From positions 62,001-126,000 of the forward strand of contig JAWKRP010000019.1 of the NCBI GenBank assembly GCA_041389565.1: 64,000 nucleotides of DNA. The letters run 5' to 3'. This document shows, one piece after another, positions 53,738 to 62,024 of the stretch (the stretch's first letter is position 1; every line of letters starts with the position of its first letter). The stretch comes from JACKEQ01 sp041389565. Lineage in GTDB: Bacteria; Myxococcota_A; UBA796; GCA-2862545. A program made the translations under genes and the position numbers. Under the pieces are notes generated by a model, which ran no database searches, was not told the origin of the DNA, and saw only the letters and a program-made list of their open reading frames with translations.

Positions 53738-54111
53738 GGAGGTCCTCCGACCGGGAACGGTCACGTCTCCTTGTAATGCTCTCCACGTCGGTGTACTTGG
53801 GTTGCGCCGGTGTCGGAAATCACTCGGACCACGGCATCCCCCCCGAGACCCAGGATTCGCCACGATGGATCGCACCATCTCGCCGGATCCCGCCGCGTCA
53901 CCCCACGAAACGTCCCGGATCGGGACAGACGGACCCTCCCTTCGGGCCCCCGGCACTCGCGTACCGGCCCCGCGGAGGGCTCCGGGCGTGGCGTCGCACA
54001 CGGGGGGAACTCAACGGGAGGGCGCGCAGACCGCGCCTTCGACGGGAAGCCGCTCGCCACACGGTGCCGGCGCTCCCCTGGCGGCCCGAACGGCCGCGGA
54101 GAACACCCCAC
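53738..54111. other. Divergent intergenic region without a gene
   Basis: 374 bases separate the moxR-like gene from the NYN gene. Short frames exist on both strands but they have Arg/Pro/Ser-rich shadow composition. The region must hold both promoters. I see no convincing -35/-10 pair, tRNA, riboswitch or terminator. AT content rises slightly near 53765-53830, the likely place for the moxR promoter. Confidence 0.5.
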
Positions 54112-55878
54112 TTGGATACCAACCTAGCCGTACTCATCGACTTCGAGAACATCGCTGCGGGAACTGAGAAAGAAGGTCTCGGTCGCTTCGACATCACTGC
54201 GGTGATGTCCCGCCTCGTCGACAAGGGGCGCGTGCTCATCGCCCGCTCCTACGCCGACTGGGGGCGCTTCTCGCGCTTCAAGCAGTCCCTCCTGGGCGCG
54301 AACGTCACGATGTTCGAGCTCACCAGCCACGGGATGCAGGACAAGAACCGCGCCGACATCGCGATGGTCGTCGACGCCCTCGAGCTCGCGTTCACGAAGG
54401 ACTACGTCGACACGTTCGTCATCGTGTCGGGCGACAGCGACTTCACGCCCCTCGTGCTCAAGATGCGCGAGCTCGACAAGCGCGTCATCGGCATCGGCAC
54501 GCGCAGCTCCACCTCGCGCCTGCTCGTGCACGCGTGCGACGAGTTCATCTTCTACGACTCCATCGTGAAGCAGTCGAAGCGCAAGCGCACCACCCGGCCC
54601 GGTGGCAAGGGCGATCGTCAGGTCGCGTACGACCTCCTCGTCGAAGCCCTCCAGGGCCTCCAGCGCGAGAACCCCCAGGCTCCCCTCGCCTCCGTGGTCA
54701 AGAGCGCCATGCGCCGCAAGAGCCCCGAGTTCTCCGAGATGGAGCTCGGCTACAACAGCTTCGCCCGCTTCCTCGAGGCCGCCCGCGACGCCGGGTACAT
54801 CAGCCTCGATCGCGATGGCAAGGGCGGCGGCTACCGCGTCGACCAGGTCGACGGTCCCGGCGACGAGGAGGAGGTCCCCGAAGACGGCGAGGCCAAGCCG
54901 AGCGAGTGGGTCGACCCGTACATGCCGAAGCGCACGGGCGTCTGGCTCGACGCGCTGCGCGAGCACGACATCGAGCTCGTCTCCCACCCCGTCCGCATGC
55001 AGCTGCTCCAGCTCATCGAAGCGGTCGCCGAGGAGCGCCGCGGCAAGCGCCGCAAGGTGAACGCCCAGTTCATCCGCGAAGACGTGCGCAAGCGCCTCCG
55101 GAAGACCTTCCCCGACCTGTCGGGCAAGGCGATCCGCAGCGTGTTCACGTCGCTGATGAACGCCGGGCTGCTGATCCACAAGGACGGCACCGCGATCCGG
55201 TCGGCCTCCGCGTCCTTCCACCTCGAGAAGGACGCCGAGGGCCTCAACCGCGCGCTCACGAACTTCTACCTGGCGCACCTCGAGGAGGCCGACGCCGACC
55301 TCCACGACGTGGCCCTGCTCGCCGAGCTGTTCCTGGGCGACGCCAACCGCAAGCGCGACATCGAAGAAGCCCTCGCGTGGCTGGCCCAGAGCCAGGCCGG
55401 CGTGGGAGACGAGGCCGATCTCAACGACATCGACCTCGACGACCTGCTGACCTCCGAGCCCGCGCCGAAGGCGAAGGCCGCGCCGAAGGCCGAGAAGCCC
55501 GCCGAAGCGCCGAAGGCCGAGCCGAAGAAGGCGGAGCCCGCGAAGGCCGACGCCGCGAAGCCCGCCCCGAAGGCCGAGGCTCCCAAGGCCGACGCTCCGA
55601 AGGCCGACGCTCCGAAGGCCGACGCTCCGAAGGCCGAGGCCCCCAAGGCCGAAGCGAAGGCCGAGCCGAAAAAGTCCGACGCCAAGCCGGCGAAGAAGTC
55701 GTCCGCGAAGAAGTCCGACGCCAAGCCGGCCGCGAAGGCGGAGCCCAAGGCCGAAGCGAAGTCGGAGGACGACGAGCCCAAGAAGCGCACGCGCCGTCGC
55801 GTCCGCCGCAAGGCCGACGACGATGCCGCCGACGACGGGAACGACCTCGATCTCGACGCCCTGCTCGAGAGCGAGTGA
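54112..55878 (+). CDS. NYN-domain protein with OST-HTH/LOTUS and Lys/Ala-rich tail
   Basis: TTG 54112, with GGAGA about 9 bases upstream, gives 588 residues. Residues 1 to about 145 are a NYN/PIN-like ribonuclease fold with acidic residues D10 (LIDFENI), RADIAMVVDAL and D108/D110 (VSGDSDFTPLV). Residues about 165-245 resemble an OST-HTH/LOTUS RNA-binding domain (ASVVKSAMRRKSPEF, SFARFLEAARDAGY). A second helical domain is at about 275-440. The C-terminal about 130 residues are PKADAPKAE repeats ending in KKRTRRRVRRK and an acidic tip. It is likely an RNA-processing or RNA-binding protein. Catalytic activity is likely as all acidic positions are kept. Confidence 0.82.
   Translation: MDTNLAVLIDFENIAAGTEKEGLGRFDITAVMSRLVDKGRVLIARSYADWGRFSRFKQSLLGANVTMFELTSHGMQDKNRADIAMVVDALELAFTKDYVDTFVIVSGDSDFTPLVLKMRELDKRVIGIGTRSSTSRLLVHACDEFIFYDSIVKQSKRKRTTRPGGKGDRQVAYDLLVEALQGLQRENPQAPLASVVKSAMRRKSPEFSEMELGYNSFARFLEAARDAGYISLDRDGKGGGYRVDQVDGPGDEEEVPEDGEAKPSEWVDPYMPKRTGVWLDALREHDIELVSHPVRMQLLQLIEAVAEERRGKRRKVNAQFIREDVRKRLRKTFPDLSGKAIRSVFTSLMNAGLLIHKDGTAIRSASASFHLEKDAEGLNRALTNFYLAHLEEADADLHDVALLAELFLGDANRKRDIEEALAWLAQSQAGVGDEADLNDIDLDDLLTSEPAPKAKAAPKAEKPAEAPKAEPKKAEPAKADAAKPAPKAEAPKADAPKADAPKADAPKAEAPKAEAKAEPKKSDAKPAKKSSAKKSDAKPAAKAEPKAEAKSEDDEPKKRTRRRVRRKADDDAADDGNDLDLDALLESE
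55460..55760 (+). repeat. Lys-Ala-Pro coding repeat in the NYN gene
   Basis: Repeated CCGAAGGCCGAC-like units encode the basic/acidic low-complexity tail. Several copies near 55590-55640 are identical, which suggests recent expansion. Confidence 0.75.
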
Positions 55879-55887
55879 CGCCTCGCG

Positions 55888-57198
55888 TCAGGGCACGATG
55901 ACCTGACGCACCGCGCGGATGGCGCGGGGCCCGCCGATCTCGGCAGCCCGCGCCACCAGGGCCTCGAGCCCGGAGTCCGACAGCGGGCGGTCGAGCACCG
56001 ACAGGTCGTACGCGATGCCGTTGTCGAAGTCGCGGTGGGTGGAGCCCAGGTTGCTCGCCTCCGCTTCGTAGATCGCATCGTCGACGGCCTTCTTCATCCC
56101 GCGCGCCGTGCTGTGCACGACCGCCAGGATGGCGTGCCCGGACGCCGCTTCCGGAAGCGAGAGCTTCGTGCGGGGCGCGTACACGCAGTCGCGCAGGGCC
56201 CCGAAGCGCGAGAAGTTCCCCGTGGTGGTCGCCACCCGACGCGCGATGCGCGGCTGCGCCTCCTGGGTCGCAGCACCGATGTGCGGCGTGCACGTGACCC
56301 GGGGCTCGTCGGAGTACGGGTTCTGCCAGGCGGGCTGCCCGGGCTGCGGTTCCTCGGGGTACACGTCGACCGCCGCACGCCGGATCGCCTTGTTCTCGAT
56401 GGCCGCCCGCAGCGACTCCACCGAGTGCACGTTCCCGCGCGCGAGGTTCAGGAAGATGCGCGGCGAGCTCGAGCCCCGGTTCGCCGCGAGCTTCGACAGG
56501 TACGGGTCGAGCAGGCCCTGGTTGCTCTGGCCCCGCGTGTCGAACGCGGACGTGTGGACCGTGACGATGTCGCTGTTCTCGAACAGCTCGCCGAGGTCTT
56601 CGTAGCGGCGCCAGCCCATCTCCTCGCCCACTTCCTGCGCGACGAGCCGGTTGTCGTAGAACGCGATGGTGAGCCCGAGCCCTTCGCAGGCCCGCGCCAC
56701 CTGGCGCCCGATGTTGCCGAGCCCCACCACGCCGAGCGTCTTGTCGAGGATCTCGTACCGACCCGTGGCCGTCTTCTGCCACTTGTTCTCGTGCGTCGCG
56801 ACGTCGGTCTCGTACAGCCGACGGGACAGCGCCACCATGTGCCCGATCGCGAGCTCCACCACGGAACGCGCGTTGGAGATGGGGTCGTTGAACACCATCA
56901 CGCCGCGCTCGGCAGCCGCCACCTTGTCGATCGAGTCGTCGCCGATGCAGCACAGCTGGATGGCGTGGAGCGTGGGACAGGCCTGCAGGACCGACGCCGT
57001 GACGGGCACCTGGCTGCGCTTGAACAGCACCTCGGCCCCGATGGCGTTCACCGCTTCGATGAGCGTCGCCTCGTCGGTGACCTTGTCGAGTCGCGTCGGC
57101 TCGATGCCCACGCGCCGAAGGTGGTCGTCGAGGCTCTCGTGGGGGCTCTCGACGATCAGCGCACGAGAGAACGGTCGGGTCAGGATTCGGGCGTCCAC
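55888..57198 (-). CDS. D-3-phosphoglycerate dehydrogenase-like (SerA) 2-hydroxyacid dehydrogenase
   Basis: GTG 57198 with GGAGGAG close upstream gives 436 residues. The NAD-binding motif is VVGLGNIGRQVA. Catalytic Arg, Glu and His lie in NLARGNVHS, VDVYPEEP and CTPHIGAAT. The C-terminal about 80 residues have an ACT-like pattern (HAILAVVHSTARGMKKAV), where serine could bind for feedback. SerA oxidises 3-phosphoglycerate in the first step of serine synthesis. Close relatives act on other 2-hydroxyacids, but the ACT region favours SerA. The gene converges on the NYN gene with 9 bases between. Confidence 0.82.
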   Translation of the reverse strand: MDARILTRPFSRALIVESPHESLDDHLRRVGIEPTRLDKVTDEATLIEAVNAIGAEVLFKRSQVPVTASVLQACPTLHAIQLCCIGDDSIDKVAAAERGVMVFNDPISNARSVVELAIGHMVALSRRLYETDVATHENKWQKTATGRYEILDKTLGVVGLGNIGRQVARACEGLGLTIAFYDNRLVAQEVGEEMGWRRYEDLGELFENSDIVTVHTSAFDTRGQSNQGLLDPYLSKLAANRGSSSPRIFLNLARGNVHSVESLRAAIENKAIRRAAVDVYPEEPQPGQPAWQNPYSDEPRVTCTPHIGAATQEAQPRIARRVATTTGNFSRFGALRDCVYAPRTKLSLPEAASGHAILAVVHSTARGMKKAVDDAIYEAEASNLGSTHRDFDNGIAYDLSVLDRPLSDSGLEALVARAAEIGGPRAIRAVRQVIVP

Positions 57199-57248
57199 GG
57201 CTCCTCCAGGCCCGCAGGCGTAACCCCGTGCGCCGCGCGGGGGTACGG

Positions 57249-59030
57249 TCAGCGCCGCCTGCGCGCGAGCACCACCGCGAAGAACGCGACCCAGCCGCCC
57301 GCCACGGGCCCCACGCTGCAGGCCACCCGCTCGCGCTGCAGCACGGGCGCCACCTGCTCGTTCTCGAGGTCGCAGTTCAGGTCGCGGAACGGGTCGTCGT
57401 CGACCACGAATCGGTTGCGCGACGGGTCTTCGTCGTCGCAGTCGTTCCCACCGAGCTCCCAGCCATCGCCGTCCTGGTCGAAGTCGTTCGCACCGTCGCA
57501 GTTCTGGTCGATCCCGTCGTACCAGATCTCCTCGCCGAGCGGATGGATCGACGAGTCGCTGTCGTCGCAGTCGTACAGGGCCGGGTAGCCGTCGAAGTCG
57601 GTGTCGACCCACGCCACCCGCGGGAACCCGCAGGTGCCCCCGTACGCGCCCCAGTCCGGGCGCACGTCGATCACGAAGCCCCCGTCCTCGGTCGCGGGCG
57701 ACAGGCACGAGAGCTCGGGACCCGACGCCTCGACCGTGTCGGCCCGTGCCGCCGGCGGGCTCAGAAGCGCGTGCTGGTCGTTGAACAGCCCGCACGCCTG
57801 CCCCGGGAGGTAGCCCCGCAGCTGCGGGTCGAGCAGCACCTCGCCGATCTTCTCGACCCACGCGTCGGTGTTCCCCACCTCGTTCCCGAAGTGCAGGACG
57901 TTCTGCGTGACCACCGCCAGCGCGCCGTCGTCGGCCGACACCGCGACACTGCCGAACGAGTGCGCGACGATCGACTCGTGCACCGACAGGCCCGAGCCCG
58001 TCGCGACGTACACCGCGGCGCCCTTCCGGCTGGCGCGGTTCCCGAGGAAGTTCGCGTGGGACACCGCCATCCCCTCGCTGCGCACCCCTACCGCGCCACC
58101 CCACGTCGCCACGTTGTCGAGAAACCGGAGGTTCGTCATCACGGCGTCGTCCGCGCTGCCCGAGTGCACGGCCCCGCCAGTGCCGGAAGCGCGGTTCTGG
58201 CAGAACGACGACACCCGGACCTCCGCGCGAGCCCCCCCGAGGTACACCGCCCCCCCGTCGGTCGCGTCGTTCTCCTGGAAGTCGGTCGTGTCGATCACGA
58301 GCTCCGCGCTCCCGTCGGCCACGAACACCGCGCCCCCACGGCTCTGCGCCACGTTGGCGTTGAAGTGGCTCCGCGAGATCGTGGTGGTCCCGCCGACCAC
58401 CGCCAGCGCGCCGCCCGACGTCGCCTGGTTCGCGGAGAACGTGCAGTCCGACAGGAACAGCGTGGAGTCTCCGGCCGCGAGCACCGAGCCGCCCGTCGTC
58501 ACCGCGACTCCGTTCAGGAAGTCCGTGCTCGCCAGCGTGAGGTCGGCGTCGTTCGCGAACACGTGCGCGCCCTGGAACGCCACGCCCCCCACGAAGGTCG
58601 CGGCCTCCACGCGCCCGGTCGAGCCCTCCAGCCAGAGACCCCACCCGGCGCCGCTCGGCGCGACCGCGATCTCGCGCAGCACGATCTCGGTGCCGGGCAT
58701 CGCGTACACCGCGCCGAGGTTCACGGGCGCGAGCGTCGACTGCCGGATCTCGAGACGCCCCTCCACGACCTCGAACTGCGCGTCGCGCCCCTGCATCTCG
58801 GGGTCGCTCGCGGACGGCGCGAAGGTGGCGGCGATCCCTCCGAGGATCACGATGTCGCGGTTGCCCGTGATGGTGACGGGCTCGCGATACACCCCCGGCG
58901 CGAGGTCGAGCATCGTGGTGGCGTCGGGCGCGGCGGCCGCGATCGCTTCCGTGAGCGTAGCGCACCCGACGATGCCGGAGTCGCTGGGGCAGACCTCCGC
59001 GGCGAGGCCGATGGAGACGAGCGCGATCAT
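57249..59030 (-). CDS. Secreted beta-helix protein with MopE-type metal motif and MYXO-CTERM-like tail
   Basis: The 593-residue product starts at ATG 59030, overlapping the upstream stop by 4 bases, with signal peptide MIALVSIGLAA. Residues about 80-380 are parallel beta-helix repeats of the polymorphic-outer-membrane-protein kind (FSANQATSGGALAV, FQENDATDGGAVYL, NRASGTGGAVHS). Residues about 480-550 contain DTDFDGYPALYDCDD and DGIDQNCDG, the MopE-like putative metal-binding motif. The end VACSVGPVAGGW plus a hydrophobic stretch and RRRR is a MYXO-CTERM-like sorting signal. It is probably displayed on the cell surface. The kinase two genes upstream may control it. Confidence 0.85.
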   Translation of the reverse strand: MIALVSIGLAAEVCPSDSGIVGCATLTEAIAAAAPDATTMLDLAPGVYREPVTITGNRDIVILGGIAATFAPSASDPEMQGRDAQFEVVEGRLEIRQSTLAPVNLGAVYAMPGTEIVLREIAVAPSGAGWGLWLEGSTGRVEAATFVGGVAFQGAHVFANDADLTLASTDFLNGVAVTTGGSVLAAGDSTLFLSDCTFSANQATSGGALAVVGGTTTISRSHFNANVAQSRGGAVFVADGSAELVIDTTDFQENDATDGGAVYLGGARAEVRVSSFCQNRASGTGGAVHSGSADDAVMTNLRFLDNVATWGGAVGVRSEGMAVSHANFLGNRASRKGAAVYVATGSGLSVHESIVAHSFGSVAVSADDGALAVVTQNVLHFGNEVGNTDAWVEKIGEVLLDPQLRGYLPGQACGLFNDQHALLSPPAARADTVEASGPELSCLSPATEDGGFVIDVRPDWGAYGGTCGFPRVAWVDTDFDGYPALYDCDDSDSSIHPLGEEIWYDGIDQNCDGANDFDQDGDGWELGGNDCDDEDPSRNRFVVDDDPFRDLNCDLENEQVAPVLQRERVACSVGPVAGGWVAFFAVVLARRRR

Positions 59031-60256
59031 CGGCGCTTCCTCCCGAGGAGCAGCGTGAGGTGCGTGGTGGCGCGGAGCCCGGTCGACGTGAGGCGGAGGT
59101 CCTGCCGATCGTCGCCATCGGTCCACACGAAGCGACCCATCGACAGCCCCGCCTGCCCGCCGATCTGCGGGCGCGCGCCCAGGATCTCGATCTCGTCGAA
59201 CGTGATCGTGAAGTCCATCAGCCCGTTGTACGTGTGGAGGCTGTGGAAGCCGGCCAGCACGGTGAGCTCGCCCTGCACGCTCCCGGTCGAGCGCACCGCC
59301 CCCTCGAGGTGGTAGAAGCGCTCGAGGTGCGACTCCGACAGCGCGATCGGCCCGGTCTCCGCCCGTTTCCCGGCGTCGATCTCCTTCGTGAGCAGGAAGA
59401 TGTCGTTGATCGACACTCCCGCCCCGATCGACGCGTGGCGCGTGTCGTAGATCGCCGTGATGCGCCCGTCCTTCAGGCCTGGCGCCAGGTTCCACACCAC
59501 GCTGCCGCCGAGCGACACGCCGAGGTGCCGGTACGTCGCGCGGCCCTTGAAGATCATGCCCCAGCCGGGACGGGTGTACTCGGGCGCCCGGTACGGCGAG
59601 CCGATCGAGTAGAAGCGCGAGTCGTACGGGCGCCAAAGCACGCCCGAGGGCCCGACCGCCTCGACCTCCTGGACGATGTGGGCCAACCCGCCCTGCAGCC
59701 CGACCGACACCTGCCAGAACACCTCCTCCGGGCGATCGACCGGAGCATCGATCCAGCTCGTGGACACGGGCGTGTCGCGCTGCCAGTACGACTCCCAGTA
59801 GTCCCCGTCGGTCTTCTGCACGAGGTACCAGCCATCGGCCGGCGGGCGGCGGTCGACCTGGCGGCCATCGACGTACAGCGTCGCTTCGCCCTCGTAGGGC
59901 AGCCACTCGGGCTCCGGCTCGGGCTCCCAGGAGTAGATCGGGTGCGACCGCCCCACTCCGCGGTCGATGCTGGGACGGATGCGGAGCGCGGCTGCCAGCG
60001 GGGACTGCCAGTCGCCCCCGTCCGCGAAGCTCGCCACGGCCTGAACGGCCATCAGCTCGGCCCACAGCCGCGGCGGCGGGGCCTGCTTCAGGCACGGGAG
60101 GTCGCGCGAGATCTCCGACAGCACCGTCTTCACGGCGGCGAGGTCGCCGCGGTCGAGCTCGGACTGGGCGTCGACGAGCAGCGACCGGAAGCGCTCCGAC
60201 TCGAGGGACTGACAGGTGGGTTCTGCCCAGGCCACCGCGATCAGCGCGGCGAGCAC
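59027..60256 (-). CDS. Secreted/outer-membrane protein linked to kinase gene
   Basis: GTG 60256 (GAGG 5 bases upstream) gives 409 residues and starts with a short signal peptide (LAALIAVAWA). The first third is helical, then a segment with EPEPEPEW and TLYVDGRQVDRRPPADGWY resembles a PEGA-like strand set. The rest has alternating aromatic/Gly strands and ends in THLTLLLGRKRR, compatible with a barrel or beta-sandwich. It overlaps the kinase gene by 16 bases. The gene at 1829-3322 occupies the same place after its kinase. No further function can be told. Confidence 0.65.
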   Translation of the reverse strand: MLAALIAVAWAEPTCQSLESERFRSLLVDAQSELDRGDLAAVKTVLSEISRDLPCLKQAPPPRLWAELMAVQAVASFADGGDWQSPLAAALRIRPSIDRGVGRSHPIYSWEPEPEPEWLPYEGEATLYVDGRQVDRRPPADGWYLVQKTDGDYWESYWQRDTPVSTSWIDAPVDRPEEVFWQVSVGLQGGLAHIVQEVEAVGPSGVLWRPYDSRFYSIGSPYRAPEYTRPGWGMIFKGRATYRHLGVSLGGSVVWNLAPGLKDGRITAIYDTRHASIGAGVSINDIFLLTKEIDAGKRAETGPIALSESHLERFYHLEGAVRSTGSVQGELTVLAGFHSLHTYNGLMDFTITFDEIEILGARPQIGGQAGLSMGRFVWTDGDDRQDLRLTSTGLRATTHLTLLLGRKRR

Positions 60257-61965
60257 TGCCACCTCACCGCGTTGCAGTCGATCAGGGTGTCTTGCGCCTC
60301 GTACACCCGCACGGACCCGGCGGCCTCGCCGTTCACCATCATGGTGTACCGCCCGACCGGCACGCGACCGGGCGCGAACGTGCCCTCGACGGACTTCAGC
60401 TCCACGCGCAGCGCAGCGGTCTGCCCGTTCACGACGACGTTCCCGAAGCGCTCGACGGCCGGTTCGGGGTCGGGAGCGGGCGTCACCGGATCCGGCGTGG
60501 GCACGGGTGCGATCGGCTCGGGTGCGACCGGATCGGGCGCCACGGGATCTGGAGCCGCGGGTTCGACGGGCTCCGGGACCACCGGCTCCGGGACCACGGG
60601 ATCTGGGACCACGGGCTCCGGGACCACCGGCTCCGGGACCACCGGCTCCGTCTGGGGCTGAGGCTCGGGCTGGACCGGCGGGATGTCGGGCACCGTGGGC
60701 ACGGGCTGCGTCACCGTGGAAGGGCCCGGCGGCACGGGCGTGTCGCGCGGCCCATACGTGACGAGGGCGACTCCGCCGACCCCGAGCAGCAGGAGGACTC
60801 CGAGACCGCCCCACAGCAGCGTGCGGTTCGGTGGAGGCGGAAGGACCGCAGCCCGGCCGACCTCCTCGGTCTCGGCGAGCTCCTCCGTCTCGTCGGGAGC
60901 CGGTGCAGGACCGGGGACGTCGAACGAGAACGTATCGGCGGTCTGGCTGTCGATCTCGGGCAGCGGCTCGAGACCGTCGTTCACCCCGGACAGCGTGCCC
61001 TCGGTGATCGTGCGGCCGTCGAAGGTGCCCGACACCCGGTCGGCGTCGGGCCACACCCGGTTGCGCGACCAGCGCTTCAGGGTGTCGCCCGGCATCGACT
61101 CCTGGAGGTCTTCACAGGACCGCGCCACGGCCTCGGCGTCGGGACGCGCGGCCTTGTCGTGCGTGAGCATGCTCCGCAGCAGCGGACGCACCGCCCCCAG
61201 GCTGGCCGGCAGCTCGTCGAGGCTGGCATCGATGTGACGGTCGTGCGCCTCGGGCGTGGCGGCGAGCCGGAACATCTCGACGGGCACGGGGTCGACGTGC
61301 AGCCGATGCCCGGCGAGCGCTTCGTACAGCGTGCATCCGAGCGCGTACACGTCGGCTTCCGGACCGGGCGACTCGCGCGAGAACCGCTCGGGCGCCATGT
61401 AAGAGAGGCTGCCGACCGTCGACCCCGTGCCCGTGCGAGCCTCGCGATCGACCTCGTCGGACCGCGCGATCCCGAAGTCGAGCAGCTTCACCTCGCCGTG
61501 CAGACCGAGGCGGATGTTGCTCGGCTTGATGTCGCGGTGGATGAGCTGCAGGGGCTGCGTACGATCCTCGAGCCGGGTGGTCCACGCGGCGTGCAGGGCT
61601 TCGGCCACCGATCCCACGACCTCCACGGCCGCACGCGGTGTGAGCGCGTCGGGCGTGGGGCCGATGCACGCATGGAGGTCTTGCCCCTCGACGTACTCGG
61701 TGACGAGACCGATGCGACCGTCGAGCAGCGCGAGGTCGTACGCGCGAAGGATGGCCGGGTGGCGCAGGGCCGCGAGCAGGCGCCCCTCGTCGCGGAGCCG
61801 GCTCATGGCGTCGCCGTCGGGATCGACGTCGACCCGCAGGAGCTTCAGCGCCACGCGCGTCTTGAGGCCCCCCGGGCTGAGCATCGTCGCGCGATACACC
61901 TCGCCGAAGCCGCCCCGACCGAGGCAATCGTGGATCATGAACTGGCGGTGGCGGGCGCCTTCCAC
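60241..61965 (-). CDS. Membrane-anchored Ser/Thr protein kinase (PknB-like), second copy of the cassette
   Basis: From GTG 61965 the product has 574 residues, nearly the same as the kinase at 135-1865. The kinase domain (about 10-290) has GRGGFGEVYRA, VALKLL, HRDIKPSNI, DFGIAR and APE. A membrane helix is at about 376-398, followed by a Pro/Glu/Val spacer and a small C-terminal domain with two cysteines (LIDC, WQC). The ATG at 61938 would start too close to the glycine loop. It heads a unit with the barrel-like and beta-helix genes, so it may sense an envelope signal and regulate surface proteins. Confidence 0.9.
   Translation of the reverse strand: MEGARHRQFMIHDCLGRGGFGEVYRATMLSPGGLKTRVALKLLRVDVDPDGDAMSRLRDEGRLLAALRHPAILRAYDLALLDGRIGLVTEYVEGQDLHACIGPTPDALTPRAAVEVVGSVAEALHAAWTTRLEDRTQPLQLIHRDIKPSNIRLGLHGEVKLLDFGIARSDEVDREARTGTGSTVGSLSYMAPERFSRESPGPEADVYALGCTLYEALAGHRLHVDPVPVEMFRLAATPEAHDRHIDASLDELPASLGAVRPLLRSMLTHDKAARPDAEAVARSCEDLQESMPGDTLKRWSRNRVWPDADRVSGTFDGRTITEGTLSGVNDGLEPLPEIDSQTADTFSFDVPGPAPAPDETEELAETEEVGRAAVLPPPPNRTLLWGGLGVLLLLGVGGVALVTYGPRDTPVPPGPSTVTQPVPTVPDIPPVQPEPQPQTEPVVPEPVVPEPVVPDPVVPEPVVPEPVEPAAPDPVAPDPVAPEPIAPVPTPDPVTPAPDPEPAVERFGNVVVNGQTAALRVELKSVEGTFAPGRVPVGRYTMMVNGEAAGSVRVYEAQDTLIDCNAVRWQCSPR
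60560..60660 (-). repeat. Pro-Glu-Val coding repeat in second kinase gene
   Basis: Minus-strand 15-base units (CCGGAGCCCGTGGTC-like) encode PEPVV blocks between the membrane helix and the C-terminal domain, like the repeat at 1431-1551. Confidence 0.75.
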
Positions 61966-62024
61966 AGCGCGGAGTGTAGCCGCTCGCGAGGCCCTCAGGT
62001 AGGCCCGGGAGCCGACCGTGCGCG

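Noticed and set aside
53761..54111. A 116-codon minus-strand frame in the moxR/NYN gap as a gene
   Set aside because: Composition is Arg/Pro/Gly-rich without a ribosome site or domain, and it lies where the two promoters must be.
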